Shown one piece after another: positions 1-5,385 of a stretch of 5,385 nucleotides of DNA. Each line of letters starts with the position of its first letter. Positions within the stretch are counted from its first letter, which is position 1. The stretch spans positions 1 through 5,385 of the forward strand of contig JAFAPG010000133.1 of the NCBI GenBank assembly GCA_019247235.1, written 5' to 3'. The DNA is from Acidobacteriota bacterium (lineage in GTDB: Bacteria; Acidobacteriota; Terriglobia; Terriglobales; Acidobacteriaceae). The notes beneath the pieces are model-generated. The model was not told where the DNA came from and searched no databases. It saw only the letters and a list, made by a program, of their open reading frames with translations. Both the position numbers and the translations under genes were made by a program.

Positions 1-447
1 GTCTTCGAACGAGTCACCTACGTCGGTAAAAGCAAGCTCGCTCGGTTTCTCCGCCTTGTCATCGTTACCCATAATCACCACAAACCCTACGCCACGATTT
101 TGGTAGTCGGTAACCAGCTGCTTGATGCGCTTTTCGTACATTTGTGCCACCGGGCAATGATTGCAGGTAAAAATTAGGGCTAAAACCTTTGCCGACTCGT
201 AGTCCTTCAGGCTATGCGTATGTCCGTCGATTCCAGGGAGGCTGAAGTCGGGCGCAGGCGAGCCAATCTTCAGGATTGGATATCCTTCGACTGCGGGTGG
301 CGCATTATCGCCGGACGCGTGCTGCGGCTGTTGCGTCGGAGCCATTGAGCTGATAAGTACAATGAAACCAAGAGCTACGGCACCTCGAGCTGCTCTGCTA
401 GGAAAGGCCGCCGTTCGGTATTTAGCAAAAACAGGTGCTCTCAACAT
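1..447 (-). CDS. Exported redoxin (AhpC/TSA-thioredoxin-like), C-terminus cut by window edge
   Basis: The frame is open from the ATG at 447 to the left edge, giving 149 residues and no stop. Residues 1-35 form an export signal: an n-region rich in Lys/Arg (K9, R11, R18, R21), then the hydrophobic run GAVALGFIVLISSMA. A low-complexity Gln/Pro/Ala linker follows. The redoxin fold starts near residue 60 with IGSPAPDFSLPGIDG, the usual first strand of AhpC/TSA and TlpA-like proteins. The putative redox motif is C95-N-H-C98 in FTCNHCPVAQMYEKR, and DVGDSFED at 142-149 is a conserved stretch of this subfamily just before the cut. Members are usually about 180-220 residues, so roughly the last third is missing. 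The likely role is thiol-disulfide exchange or peroxide handling in the periplasm; the substrate is unknown. AGGCGG at 455-460 lies 7 bases before the ATG and supports this start. It sits 71 bases behind the concanavalin-like gene and may be co-transcribed with it. Family call is firm; membrane anchoring versus cleavage is open. Confidence 0.87.
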   Translation of the reverse strand, partial: MLRAPVFAKYRTAAFPSRAARGAVALGFIVLISSMAPTQQPQHASGDNAPPAVEGYPILKIGSPAPDFSLPGIDGHTHSLKDYESAKVLALIFTCNHCPVAQMYEKRIKQLVTDYQNRGVGFVVIMGNDDKAEKPSELAFTDVGDSFED

Positions 448-484
448 TAGTTTTCCGCCTTTCCGATGTTCGTGCCCAGCTCGC

Positions 485-517
485 CTAGGGGACACTCGCA
501 ACCCCCCCGGGGCCTAG
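485..517 (-). other. GC-rich foldable spacer between the concanavalin-like and redoxin genes
   Basis: The 71-base gap contains a run of seven C followed by four G on the plus strand (502-512), and CTAGG at 485-489 complementary to CCTAG at 513-517. In the minus-strand transcript, GGGG and CCCC (488-491 against 502-505) could also pair around a 10-base loop. No U-tract follows, so this is not a classical intrinsic terminator. It could be a processing or pausing hairpin, or simply a GC-rich stretch. Pairing was judged by eye only, and no promoter for the redoxin gene was recognised in this gap. Confidence 0.25.
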
Positions 518-518
518 C

Positions 519-1367
519 CTACCTGGGCTTTTGCAGCTTGCCAGCCCGGTTCGCCAGGAGGACACCAGAGAATACGCCGATGTCGGGTGTCACTGGAAGA
601 TGAGAGCAGAAGCCGATGCCCACGTAAAACGGCGCGTCCAGATGAAGGTGAATCGAAGGGCCATACTGGTGCATGGGCTCTCCCTCAACACTGATGAAAA
701 GAGAAAAATCGTCGCCATGCTTCTCGATTCCAATGCGTTTGGGCATCACGCCCTGAAGTAGGCTGCCGCCCATGCGGAACTGCATGTCTTTGATGAGGGC
801 GGTCTTTTCTGCTCGCACGGCTAAATGAACCATACCGGTACCGTGCTCTGCGGCCATAATCTCCTTTGAGTCGTCATCGAGATCCTGGCGAATCACTAGC
901 ACCACCTTACGGTCGTGCGGGGGATCTTGTGGAACTGGAAAGGTAACATCGGCCGCAAAGGAAACATCCCCGGCTATTTTTTTCCAGAGGTAACGGAACT
1001 CGTCGCGTGTGTACCAGATGTTGTACCCGGCGGATGTCACGGTGTACTGCTGGGTCTTGGCATCATAGACAGCGCTGCCAGGAACGAGAGGACCGCCGAC
1101 ATCTGATTGACCCTGGAACACCCCGATGGGCGTAGCGAAAGTCTTGGTTGGCCGGTGAAAATTCGCGGGCGGTGGATACTGCTTGTGATTTGGTCCCCCG
1201 GGTAGCGCCCAATCCGGGACTTCGGGCTGGACACCGGTTTTTTCCGGCGTTGTCTGAGCAAACAACCGACGCGGCAATGCCCATGGCATCACTAGTAATA
1301 GGCTCACCATTAGGATTGTGCCTACACACAGATTTCTTGTCGGCAAGAAAGGAGTCGAACTCTTCAT
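519..1367 (-). CDS. Secreted concanavalin-like/DUF1349-like protein
   Basis: A 282-residue protein. Residues 1-37 form a signal peptide: a short n-region with K2 and R11, the hydrophobic core VGTILMVSLLLVMPWA, then a likely cleavage around LFA-Q38. The mature N-terminus has a Pro-rich segment (PDWALPGGPNH, then YPPPANFHRP near 64-72). A beta-sandwich domain of about 200 residues follows: FQGQSDVGGPLVPGSA (84-99), YTVTSAGYNIWYTRDEFRYL (108-127), KVVLVIRQDLDDDSKE (154-169) and the closing strands APFYVGIGFCSH (245-256). This pattern matches the concanavalin-like/DUF1349 type domain that in Acidobacteriota occurs alone or next to TolB-like propellers; here it stands alone. Such domains resemble carbohydrate-binding lectin folds, but I see no proven catalytic residues, so sugar binding is inference. 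A GTG start 57 bases upstream is possible but has no ribosome site; the ATG at 1367 has one and begins a clean signal peptide. It follows the receptor gene by 118 bases. Confidence 0.85.
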   Translation of the reverse strand: MKSSTPFLPTRNLCVGTILMVSLLLVMPWALPRRLFAQTTPEKTGVQPEVPDWALPGGPNHKQYPPPANFHRPTKTFATPIGVFQGQSDVGGPLVPGSAVYDAKTQQYTVTSAGYNIWYTRDEFRYLWKKIAGDVSFAADVTFPVPQDPPHDRKVVLVIRQDLDDDSKEIMAAEHGTGMVHLAVRAEKTALIKDMQFRMGGSLLQGVMPKRIGIEKHGDDFSLFISVEGEPMHQYGPSIHLHLDAPFYVGIGFCSHLPVTPDIGVFSGVLLANRAGKLQKPR

Positions 1368-1377
1368 GGTCGAAAAA

Positions 1378-1384
1378 CCACCCT
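1378..1384 (-). promoter_or_regulatory. Ribosome binding site deciding the start of the concanavalin-like gene
   Basis: On the minus strand this reads AGGGTGG and ends 10 bases before the ATG at 1367. It is a moderate match to the anti-Shine-Dalgarno. The competing GTG at 1424 has nothing comparable in front of it, which is why the shorter 282-residue form was chosen. Confidence 0.55.
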
Positions 1385-1410
1385 GGCGGTTTCGGACTAG
1401 GAGCACCGCC
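1385..1410 (-). other. Possible stem-loop next to the concanavalin-like ribosome site
   Basis: GGCGGT at 1385-1390 is complementary to ACCGCC at 1405-1410, giving a 6-base-pair stem with a 14-base loop, immediately upstream of the AGGGTGG ribosome site in the transcript. It lies in the 118-base gap after the receptor gene. TTTTT follows only after the ribosome site, so a terminator is unlikely. It might tune expression of the downstream genes or shield message ends; it may also be chance. Confidence 0.25.
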
Positions 1411-1485
1411 TCGCTTGGGTGCACTGGCGTTTCAGGCTAGCACATGGCTCGCCCGGCCTATTTTTACACCACTGCCATCCAATCT

Positions 1486-4400
1486 CTAGAACAGGAGTTT
1501 CAGGGCAAACTGAATTACCCGTGGTGTTGCGTTCGTGTACAAAGCACTAATTTTCCCAAACGAGGGGCTGGTCAATGTGGTATTTGGATTCGCCAGATTG
1601 ACGTTATTGAATAAATTGAAAACATCGGCGCGGAACTGCAAGTTGGATTCTCTCCACGCCGAGAAGTTTTTGAAACAGGAGAAGTCGGTATCGATGAAGC
1701 TGGGGCCGATGGTTATGTTTCGTCGCGCGTTGCCATAGGCCACCCCTGCTGGAACCTGCGCGAAGGCGGCGGTGTTGAAAAACTCGGCAATCTTCTGGGA
1801 TCGGCCGCGGCCGCCGGGAAGGTTGATATTACCCACTACGTTAGGCCTATCGGTGGCGATCCCGTCAAGGTTCGAGTCCTTGCCGGAAAGCACGTTATAC
1901 GGAACTCCGGTGCGAATGGTGGTAATTCCATTCACCTGCCATCCGCTGAGCACATTTTTGCCCACAACGCCGAAACGGTCTGTACGCGGAATCGCCCAGA
2001 TATAGGAGGCGAAAAAGTGCTGGGGAATGTCGTAGTCGGAACGGGCATAGTCCCGCTTCGGATTGGTTTGGTCGGAGAGCGTAAGCGTAATGTTGGCCGG
2101 ATCAATGGAAGTAAAGTCCATTGACTTCGACCAAACATAGCCAGCAAGAAGCGAGATGCCGCGAGAAAATTGGCGGGTCAGAGTCAGCTGGAGGGCGTTG
2201 TAATTGGCGTTGTTGGCGTCGGCGTTCTCAACAATTTGACCGAACGCGTAAGTCGAGGGCGTGGGCTCGTAGGGGCGGCGTGCATTGAGCCCCGCCGTGG
2301 TTACCGATGCGCCGGCAACATAAGCCGGCTCGTTGACATCCCGCGAAAGAAAGAACCTGCGTGACTGGCTGCCTACATAAGCGGCGCGCGCTCCCCAACC
2401 TTTGCCAAGCTGCTGTTCGATGGTAAGGTTGTACTCCATCACATAAGGATACTTGGCGTTCGATCTGACGCCGGACAGAGTAGCCCCAGAATAGAAAGTC
2501 GGATTCGACAGATTGGAGTTGTAGGGGAAGGGGTCAACTCCGTTGAAGGGTGGAATGGAATAGGGAGTGACCAGATTCGGGGTACCATTGATCGTATTAT
2601 CGAGCACGAACGGCTGCTGCTCGGTGTTGTCAAATTGACTTGCGCCTCTGGTGGCTTCGAAAATGCCGAACCCACCGCGGACCGCTGTGGTGCCGTGGCC
2701 GAAGACGTCATAGGCAAATCCCAGCCGGGGGACGAAAACATGCCACTGCGTGGGAACGATGCCGTCCCGGACGCCACGATCGCCAGCGGTGAGCAAACCC
2801 AGCGGCGCACGGGGAAAGCGTGCGGATTGAACGTAAGGCACGAACGTCCCCTCGGTATTTCCTCCCACAAAAGCCGCGTATGCTTCCCAGCGTACTCCCA
2901 GATCGACCGTGAGTCGGTGGGTGATTCTCCAATCGTCCTGTAGAAACAACGCCGGATCGGGCTGGTGAAAACGGTGATAGACGCCAGAGTTCTGGCGAAG
3001 TGACGCGGCCCGCCCTTCGAGAAAATCGGCCAGCGCATTGCCAGTGAATGTTCCCGTGAAAGTGGCCAGGCCAACTCCGTAGTAGACCCCGTTTTCACGA
3101 TATTGATTAAAAAAGAATGATCCGCCAGTCTTAATCTGGTGATTCCCCACGGTCCAGTTAAAAGTGTCCTCAGCGCCCCACGTCTGCATATTGTTGTTGG
3201 TGATACCGGCTGCAGCTAAACCCTGTTGATAGTAGCCGCTGATGGAAATCACGGGAGAACTCGGTTGGGGATAGCCGAGCGTAATGGTGCTGCCCAAGTT
3301 CTGCCAGGTTTGGGCGGGATCCAGCTGTTGGGTCTGACTATGATCCACGGTGTAGAAGAATCTGACAATGTTCAGCTTGGCAGGAGAAATGGTCCAGGTA
3401 TCGCTCAGGATGACGTTGCTCGTAGTGTTCAGTTGGCGGGCTTTGCTGTAGCTCAGAATTTGGTTTCCGAAGAGCCCGGGATTGACGATAGAACCGAACG
3501 ATTGAAAAATCTCACCCGACAGCTGATGCTGATTGCTCAGGTGGTAGTCGACTCGGGCCAGATACTGATTGGCCGATGTGCTACCGTTTGCATCCTGCTC
3601 GGGGGATACTCCGTTGGCGCTGGCGAGCGGTACAAACTTCAGCAAGTTCTGTGCCACGGGATCGAGAAGGTTTGAGCAAATGACGCCGTGCACTCCCTGG
3701 CAGCTCACATTGGGCTGCTTACTGGCTGGTAAAGCGGAGAAATCCCCTCGGGCTTCAGCCGGGGTTGGAAGATTGACCGCGGAGGAAAGAATCTGCGTCG
3801 GCGTGGAGATGCGTAGTCCTTCATAGGAGCCGAAGAAGAAAGCCTTGTTAGAAATGAGCGGACCACCCATGGTTGCGCCGAATTGGTTTTGCACTAGCGG
3901 AGTGACCCGCGTAGCGAAATAGTTCTTCAGATTCAACGCGCTGTTGCGCAAATATTCGTAGGCTGAGCCGTGAAATGCGTTCGATCCAGCACGAGTGATC
4001 ACATTGACCACACCACCTGGATAGCGGCCGTATTCTGAGTCAAAGTTGTTGCTCAGGACTCGAAATTCCTGTAGCGCATCCGGGTTGGGGAGAACGTTGC
4101 CGCCCTGGCTCATGAACGAGGTATCGTAGGCGCCATCGAGGTAATACGAATTCTCATTGGTGCGGTTCCCGTTGAGACTAAATTTATTGCCGGCAGTGTC
4201 GCCGATGATGGCCGATGGCGCGTAGGTGGTCACGCCCGGCACCAGTTGCACCAAGCTGATGGCGGCTCTGGTGTTCAAAGGCAGATCCGAAATCTGTTTC
4301 TCCTCGATCGTCGTAGTTAATTGGGACTCGCGCAGTTCGACAAGCGATGCCGCTTCGCTCACATCGATGCTCTGCGATTCGCTTCCCAGCTTGAGCTCGA

Positions 4401-4767
4401 TATCGGCGGTCAGGTTTTGGTTGGCGTCTAAGTGAAGGCCTCTTTCGGTCGTGGTTGCGAATCCCGGCGCCTGCGTAGTAAGTGAATAGTCGCCCACGGC
4501 TAAAGCCGAGAAGAAGTAGTTGCCGGAAGCGTTGCTGCGGGCGGTTTGGGCGATGCCGGTTTGAATGCTGGTGACGGTGAGTGTGGCATTCGCAATCGCG
4601 CTCCCTGTAGGATCGATGACGGTGCCGGAAATGGTTCCGGTTGTCGTCTGTCCGAGACACAATCCGCTGAGCAACACTACATTGGCGATCGAAACCAGGG
4701 TTGACCGGTTCTGTCGCTGTGCCAGTGCCAGCTTAGAGCCATTCAGCTTCGGGCTGCGAATAGGCAT
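1486..4767 (-). CDS. Oar-like TonB-dependent receptor with N-terminal carboxypeptidase-regulatory-like domain
   Basis: A 1093-residue outer-membrane protein. Residues 1-39 form a signal peptide (h-region LVSIANVVLLSGLCLG, 24-39); its Cys has Leu before it, so it is not a lipobox. A carboxypeptidase-regulatory-like beta-sandwich follows (43-126), with TGTISGTVIDPTGSAIANA and GNYFFSALAVGDYSLTTQ. The plug spans about 147-259, with LNGNRTNENSYYLDG (198-212) and the typical plug-to-barrel passage DSEYGRYPGGVVNVIT (243-258). The remaining ~830 residues form the barrel, with NQFGATMGGPL early and LQFRADVFNLFNN near the end; the final RVIQFALKLLF ends in Phe, as barrel-assembly signals require. C356 and C364 lie close together in a likely surface loop and could form a disulfide. 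Members of this family are large and abundant in Acidobacteriota. By family they bind or import large ligands with TonB/ExbBD energy; the ligand here is unknown. The start is set by its ribosome site. It has its own promoter and operator, and is probably first in an operon with the two genes behind it. No frameshift or truncation was seen. Confidence 0.95.
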   Translation of the reverse strand: MPIRSPKLNGSKLALAQRQNRSTLVSIANVVLLSGLCLGQTTTGTISGTVIDPTGSAIANATLTVTSIQTGIAQTARSNASGNYFFSALAVGDYSLTTQAPGFATTTERGLHLDANQNLTADIELKLGSESQSIDVSEAASLVELRESQLTTTIEEKQISDLPLNTRAAISLVQLVPGVTTYAPSAIIGDTAGNKFSLNGNRTNENSYYLDGAYDTSFMSQGGNVLPNPDALQEFRVLSNNFDSEYGRYPGGVVNVITRAGSNAFHGSAYEYLRNSALNLKNYFATRVTPLVQNQFGATMGGPLISNKAFFFGSYEGLRISTPTQILSSAVNLPTPAEARGDFSALPASKQPNVSCQGVHGVICSNLLDPVAQNLLKFVPLASANGVSPEQDANGSTSANQYLARVDYHLSNQHQLSGEIFQSFGSIVNPGLFGNQILSYSKARQLNTTSNVILSDTWTISPAKLNIVRFFYTVDHSQTQQLDPAQTWQNLGSTITLGYPQPSSPVISISGYYQQGLAAAGITNNNMQTWGAEDTFNWTVGNHQIKTGGSFFFNQYRENGVYYGVGLATFTGTFTGNALADFLEGRAASLRQNSGVYHRFHQPDPALFLQDDWRITHRLTVDLGVRWEAYAAFVGGNTEGTFVPYVQSARFPRAPLGLLTAGDRGVRDGIVPTQWHVFVPRLGFAYDVFGHGTTAVRGGFGIFEATRGASQFDNTEQQPFVLDNTINGTPNLVTPYSIPPFNGVDPFPYNSNLSNPTFYSGATLSGVRSNAKYPYVMEYNLTIEQQLGKGWGARAAYVGSQSRRFFLSRDVNEPAYVAGASVTTAGLNARRPYEPTPSTYAFGQIVENADANNANYNALQLTLTRQFSRGISLLAGYVWSKSMDFTSIDPANITLTLSDQTNPKRDYARSDYDIPQHFFASYIWAIPRTDRFGVVGKNVLSGWQVNGITTIRTGVPYNVLSGKDSNLDGIATDRPNVVGNINLPGGRGRSQKIAEFFNTAAFAQVPAGVAYGNARRNITIGPSFIDTDFSCFKNFSAWRESNLQFRADVFNLFNNVNLANPNTTLTSPSFGKISALYTNATPRVIQFALKLLF

Positions 4768-4776
4768 TTTGGCCAT

Positions 4777-4783
4777 CTCCCTT
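4777..4783 (-). promoter_or_regulatory. Ribosome binding site deciding the start of the TonB-dependent receptor
   Basis: AAGGGAG on the minus strand, 9 bases before the ATG at 4767. The in-frame ATG at 4776 touches this motif directly (spacing 0) and the TTG at 4800 lies upstream of it, so neither longer form (8 more codons are lost from the TTG to the first ATG, 11 to the chosen one) fits. The motif also directly abuts the palindrome at 4784-4795. Confidence 0.75.
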
Positions 4784-4795
4784 GGAAACGTTTCC
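4784..4795. promoter_or_regulatory. LacI/GalR-type operator before the receptor gene
   Basis: GGAAACGTTTCC is a perfect 12-base palindrome with a central CG, the form typical of LacI/GalR-family operators, in which the hinge helices insert at the central CpG. It sits about 16-27 bases after the predicted transcription start of the receptor gene and directly before its ribosome site, where a bound repressor would block elongation or initiation. A near copy stands in front of the divergent VOC gene. Palindrome and position are seen directly; the regulator family is inferred, and no regulator gene is in the window. Confidence 0.6.
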
Positions 4796-4817
4796 TTCAA
4801 GCGGCAACTGAGGCGTC

Positions 4818-4847
4818 ATTGAACATCTCGGCTGCCATCGGTGTCAA
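4818..4847 (-). promoter_or_regulatory. Predicted sigma70-like promoter of the receptor operon
   Basis: On the minus strand, TTGACA (4842-4847, perfect -35) is followed after 18 bases by TTCAAT (4818-4823, four of six matches to TATAAT). The predicted transcription start is near 4811, giving a leader of about 44 bases that contains the operator palindrome and the ribosome site. Found by eye; no start-site data. Confidence 0.55.
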
Positions 4848-4898
4848 GCAAAGAAATCCTGCTCGACCGGAACGCGACCCCCCGCGATGGCATAATGG

Positions 4899-4928
4899 TT
4901 GACGTGCTTTTCTCGGGCCAGCTACAAT
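4899..4928 (+). promoter_or_regulatory. Predicted sigma70-like promoter of the VOC gene
   Basis: TTGACG (4899-4904) and TACAAT (4923-4928) each match consensus at five of six positions and are 18 bases apart. Transcription would start near 4935, leaving a leader of about 80 bases with two palindromes and a strong ribosome site. The -35 boxes of the two divergent promoters face each other across about 51 bases, room for a shared regulator. In that stretch CGCGA occurs twice (4873-4877 and 4883-4887), 10 bases apart. Confidence 0.6.
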
Positions 4929-4954
4929 CGCCCCGGCCCTTCGTGAGTCATAGG

Positions 4955-4964
4955 CGTGATCACG
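4955..4964. promoter_or_regulatory. 10-base palindrome in the VOC leader
   Basis: CGTGATCACG is a perfect palindrome about 20-29 bases after the predicted VOC transcription start. The preceding TCGTGA at 4941-4946 is complementary to TCACGA at 4960-4965, so the leader RNA could form a 6-base-pair hairpin with a 13-base loop. It could be a second protein-binding site or an RNA element. No known regulator was recognised from it. Confidence 0.35.
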
Positions 4965-4967
4965 AGT

Positions 4968-4979
4968 GGAAAGGTTTCC
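4968..4979. promoter_or_regulatory. Second LacI/GalR-like half-symmetric operator before the VOC gene
   Basis: GGAAAGGTTTCC differs by one base from the operator at 4784-4795: the arms GGAAA and TTTCC are the same, but the centre is GG instead of CG. It lies about 33-44 bases after the predicted VOC transcription start and 22 bases before the ribosome site. The lost central CpG should weaken binding of a LacI-type protein, so this may be a lower-affinity site; that is inference. Centres of the two sites are 184 bases apart. Confidence 0.45.
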
Positions 4980-5000
4980 GAACAATACCTTGGCTTTGTT

Positions 5001-5007
5001 TAAGGAG
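5001..5007 (+). promoter_or_regulatory. Strong ribosome binding site of the VOC gene
   Basis: TAAGGAG, continuing as TAAGGAGTGA, is close to the full anti-Shine-Dalgarno complement and ends 9 bases before the ATG at 5017. It fixes the start and suggests efficient translation once the leader is transcribed. Confidence 0.8.
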
Positions 5008-5016
5008 TGACTGGCA

Positions 5017-5385
5017 ATGAAGAGGCTGCGGCTTGTGACGCTCTTAGCTTTGATGCTCGCTTTTGCTCGTCTCACGGCCGCGCAGATGGCGGGTTCCAGG
5101 CCGCAGATTACCGGGATCTCCCATATCGGCGTTTACGTTTCCGATGCCGCCAAGAGCGAGACTTTCTATGTCCACGATCTTGGCGCATTCAAGGGAGTGG
5201 ATCCGGAAAATCCTCAGGGGGTTCGCTACTACTTCAGTCCCACTCAGTTCGTGGAAGTGCTTCCCTTGCCACCGGGATACGCTTCGATTAATCGACTCGA
5301 TCACGTGGCCTTCCTTACCAGCGGTGTTGAGAGCTTAAGAAAGTACATGTCCGGGCATGGGGTTTCTGTTCCCACGTCTGTTCAG
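5017..5385 (+). CDS. Exported VOC-family (glyoxalase/dioxygenase fold) protein, C-terminus cut by window edge
   Basis: The frame is open from the ATG to the right edge, giving 123 residues without a stop. Residues 1-22 form a signal peptide (MKRLRL, then VTLLALMLAFARLTAA, cleavage near A22/Q23). The first beta-alpha-beta-beta-beta module begins ITGISHIGVYVSDAAKSETF (31-50) and includes YYFSPTQFVEVLPLPPG; the second begins INRLDHVAFLTSGVESLRKY (91-110). By family alignment, H36, E80 and H96 are probable metal ligands; the fourth, usually a Glu near the end of module two, is beyond the window. VOC proteins bind a divalent metal and act as glyoxalases, isomerases, dioxygenases or binding proteins; the sequence here does not say which. 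Most are cytoplasmic, so the export signal is notable. It is transcribed away from the receptor operon from its own promoter and has a related operator in its leader. Confidence 0.88.
   Translation, partial: MKRLRLVTLLALMLAFARLTAAQMAGSRPQITGISHIGVYVSDAAKSETFYVHDLGAFKGVDPENPQGVRYYFSPTQFVEVLPLPPGYASINRLDHVAFLTSGVESLRKYMSGHGVSVPTSVQ

Noticed and set aside
1368..1485. Intrinsic terminator after the receptor gene
   Set aside because: There are short complementary segments and a run of T elsewhere, but no stem followed directly by a T-tract, so I do not call a terminator between the receptor and the next gene.
2439..3098. Open frame of 219 codons on the minus strand, in another frame inside the receptor gene
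   Set aside because: It lies wholly within the receptor coding region, its composition is that of a frame-shifted read (many Arg, Ser and Pro), and no domain or ribosome site is seen.
3226..3675. Antisense frame of 149 codons on the plus strand
   Set aside because: It is opposite the barrel region of the receptor, without a recognisable domain, and is explained as a shadow of the opposite strand.
4184..4660. Arg/His-rich frame of 158 codons on the minus strand inside the receptor gene
   Set aside because: The Arg/His-rich composition comes from reading the Thr/Ser/Ala-rich plug region out of frame; the receptor frame has clear family motifs here.
4797..5075. Minus-strand frame of 92 codons across the divergent intergenic region
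   Set aside because: It would cover both promoters and the VOC leader, has a basic low-complexity composition and matches no family I know.
5044..5304. Minus-strand frame of 86 codons opposite the VOC gene
   Set aside because: The plus-strand frame has a signal peptide, VOC motifs and a strong ribosome site; the opposite frame has none of these.

Overview
The window looks like chromosomal DNA from a soil-type Acidobacteriota (class Terriglobia/Acidobacteriia or a near relative). This is inferred from protein style, not from a database search. The signs are a very large Oar-like TonB-dependent outer-membrane protein with an N-terminal carboxypeptidase-regulatory-like domain, a secreted concanavalin-like protein of a type I associate with that phylum, and a secreted VOC protein. 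No RNA gene, CRISPR array, insertion sequence or phage gene is visible.

Layout: three genes lie on the minus strand, in transcription order. They are a 1093-residue TonB-dependent receptor (1486-4767), a 282-residue secreted concanavalin/DUF1349-like protein (519-1367), and a redoxin with a CxxC motif and an N-terminal export signal, cut by the left edge (1-447). The gaps between them are 118 and 71 bases, with no convincing terminator, so one transcript is plausible. A fourth gene, an exported VOC (glyoxalase/dioxygenase superfold) protein, runs divergently on the plus strand from 5017 and is cut by the right edge. All four products carry an N-terminal export signal, so the locus is envelope or secretion oriented.

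The most informative non-coding part is the 249-base divergent region 4768-5016. Each direction has a sigma70-like promoter with an 18-base spacer. Between each predicted start of transcription and its Shine-Dalgarno lies a 12-base palindrome of LacI/GalR type: GGAAACGTTTCC before the receptor, and GGAAAGGTTTCC (one base different) before the VOC gene. This suggests that one LacI-family regulator controls both directions, perhaps with unequal affinity. No regulator gene is in the window.

How the genes work together is inference. The receptor may import or bind an extracellular ligand, and the concanavalin-like, redoxin and VOC proteins would act in the periplasm or outside. The sequence does not name the ligand. 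I do not see proof of a wholly new system; the paired operators and the all-exported gene set are the points worth following.
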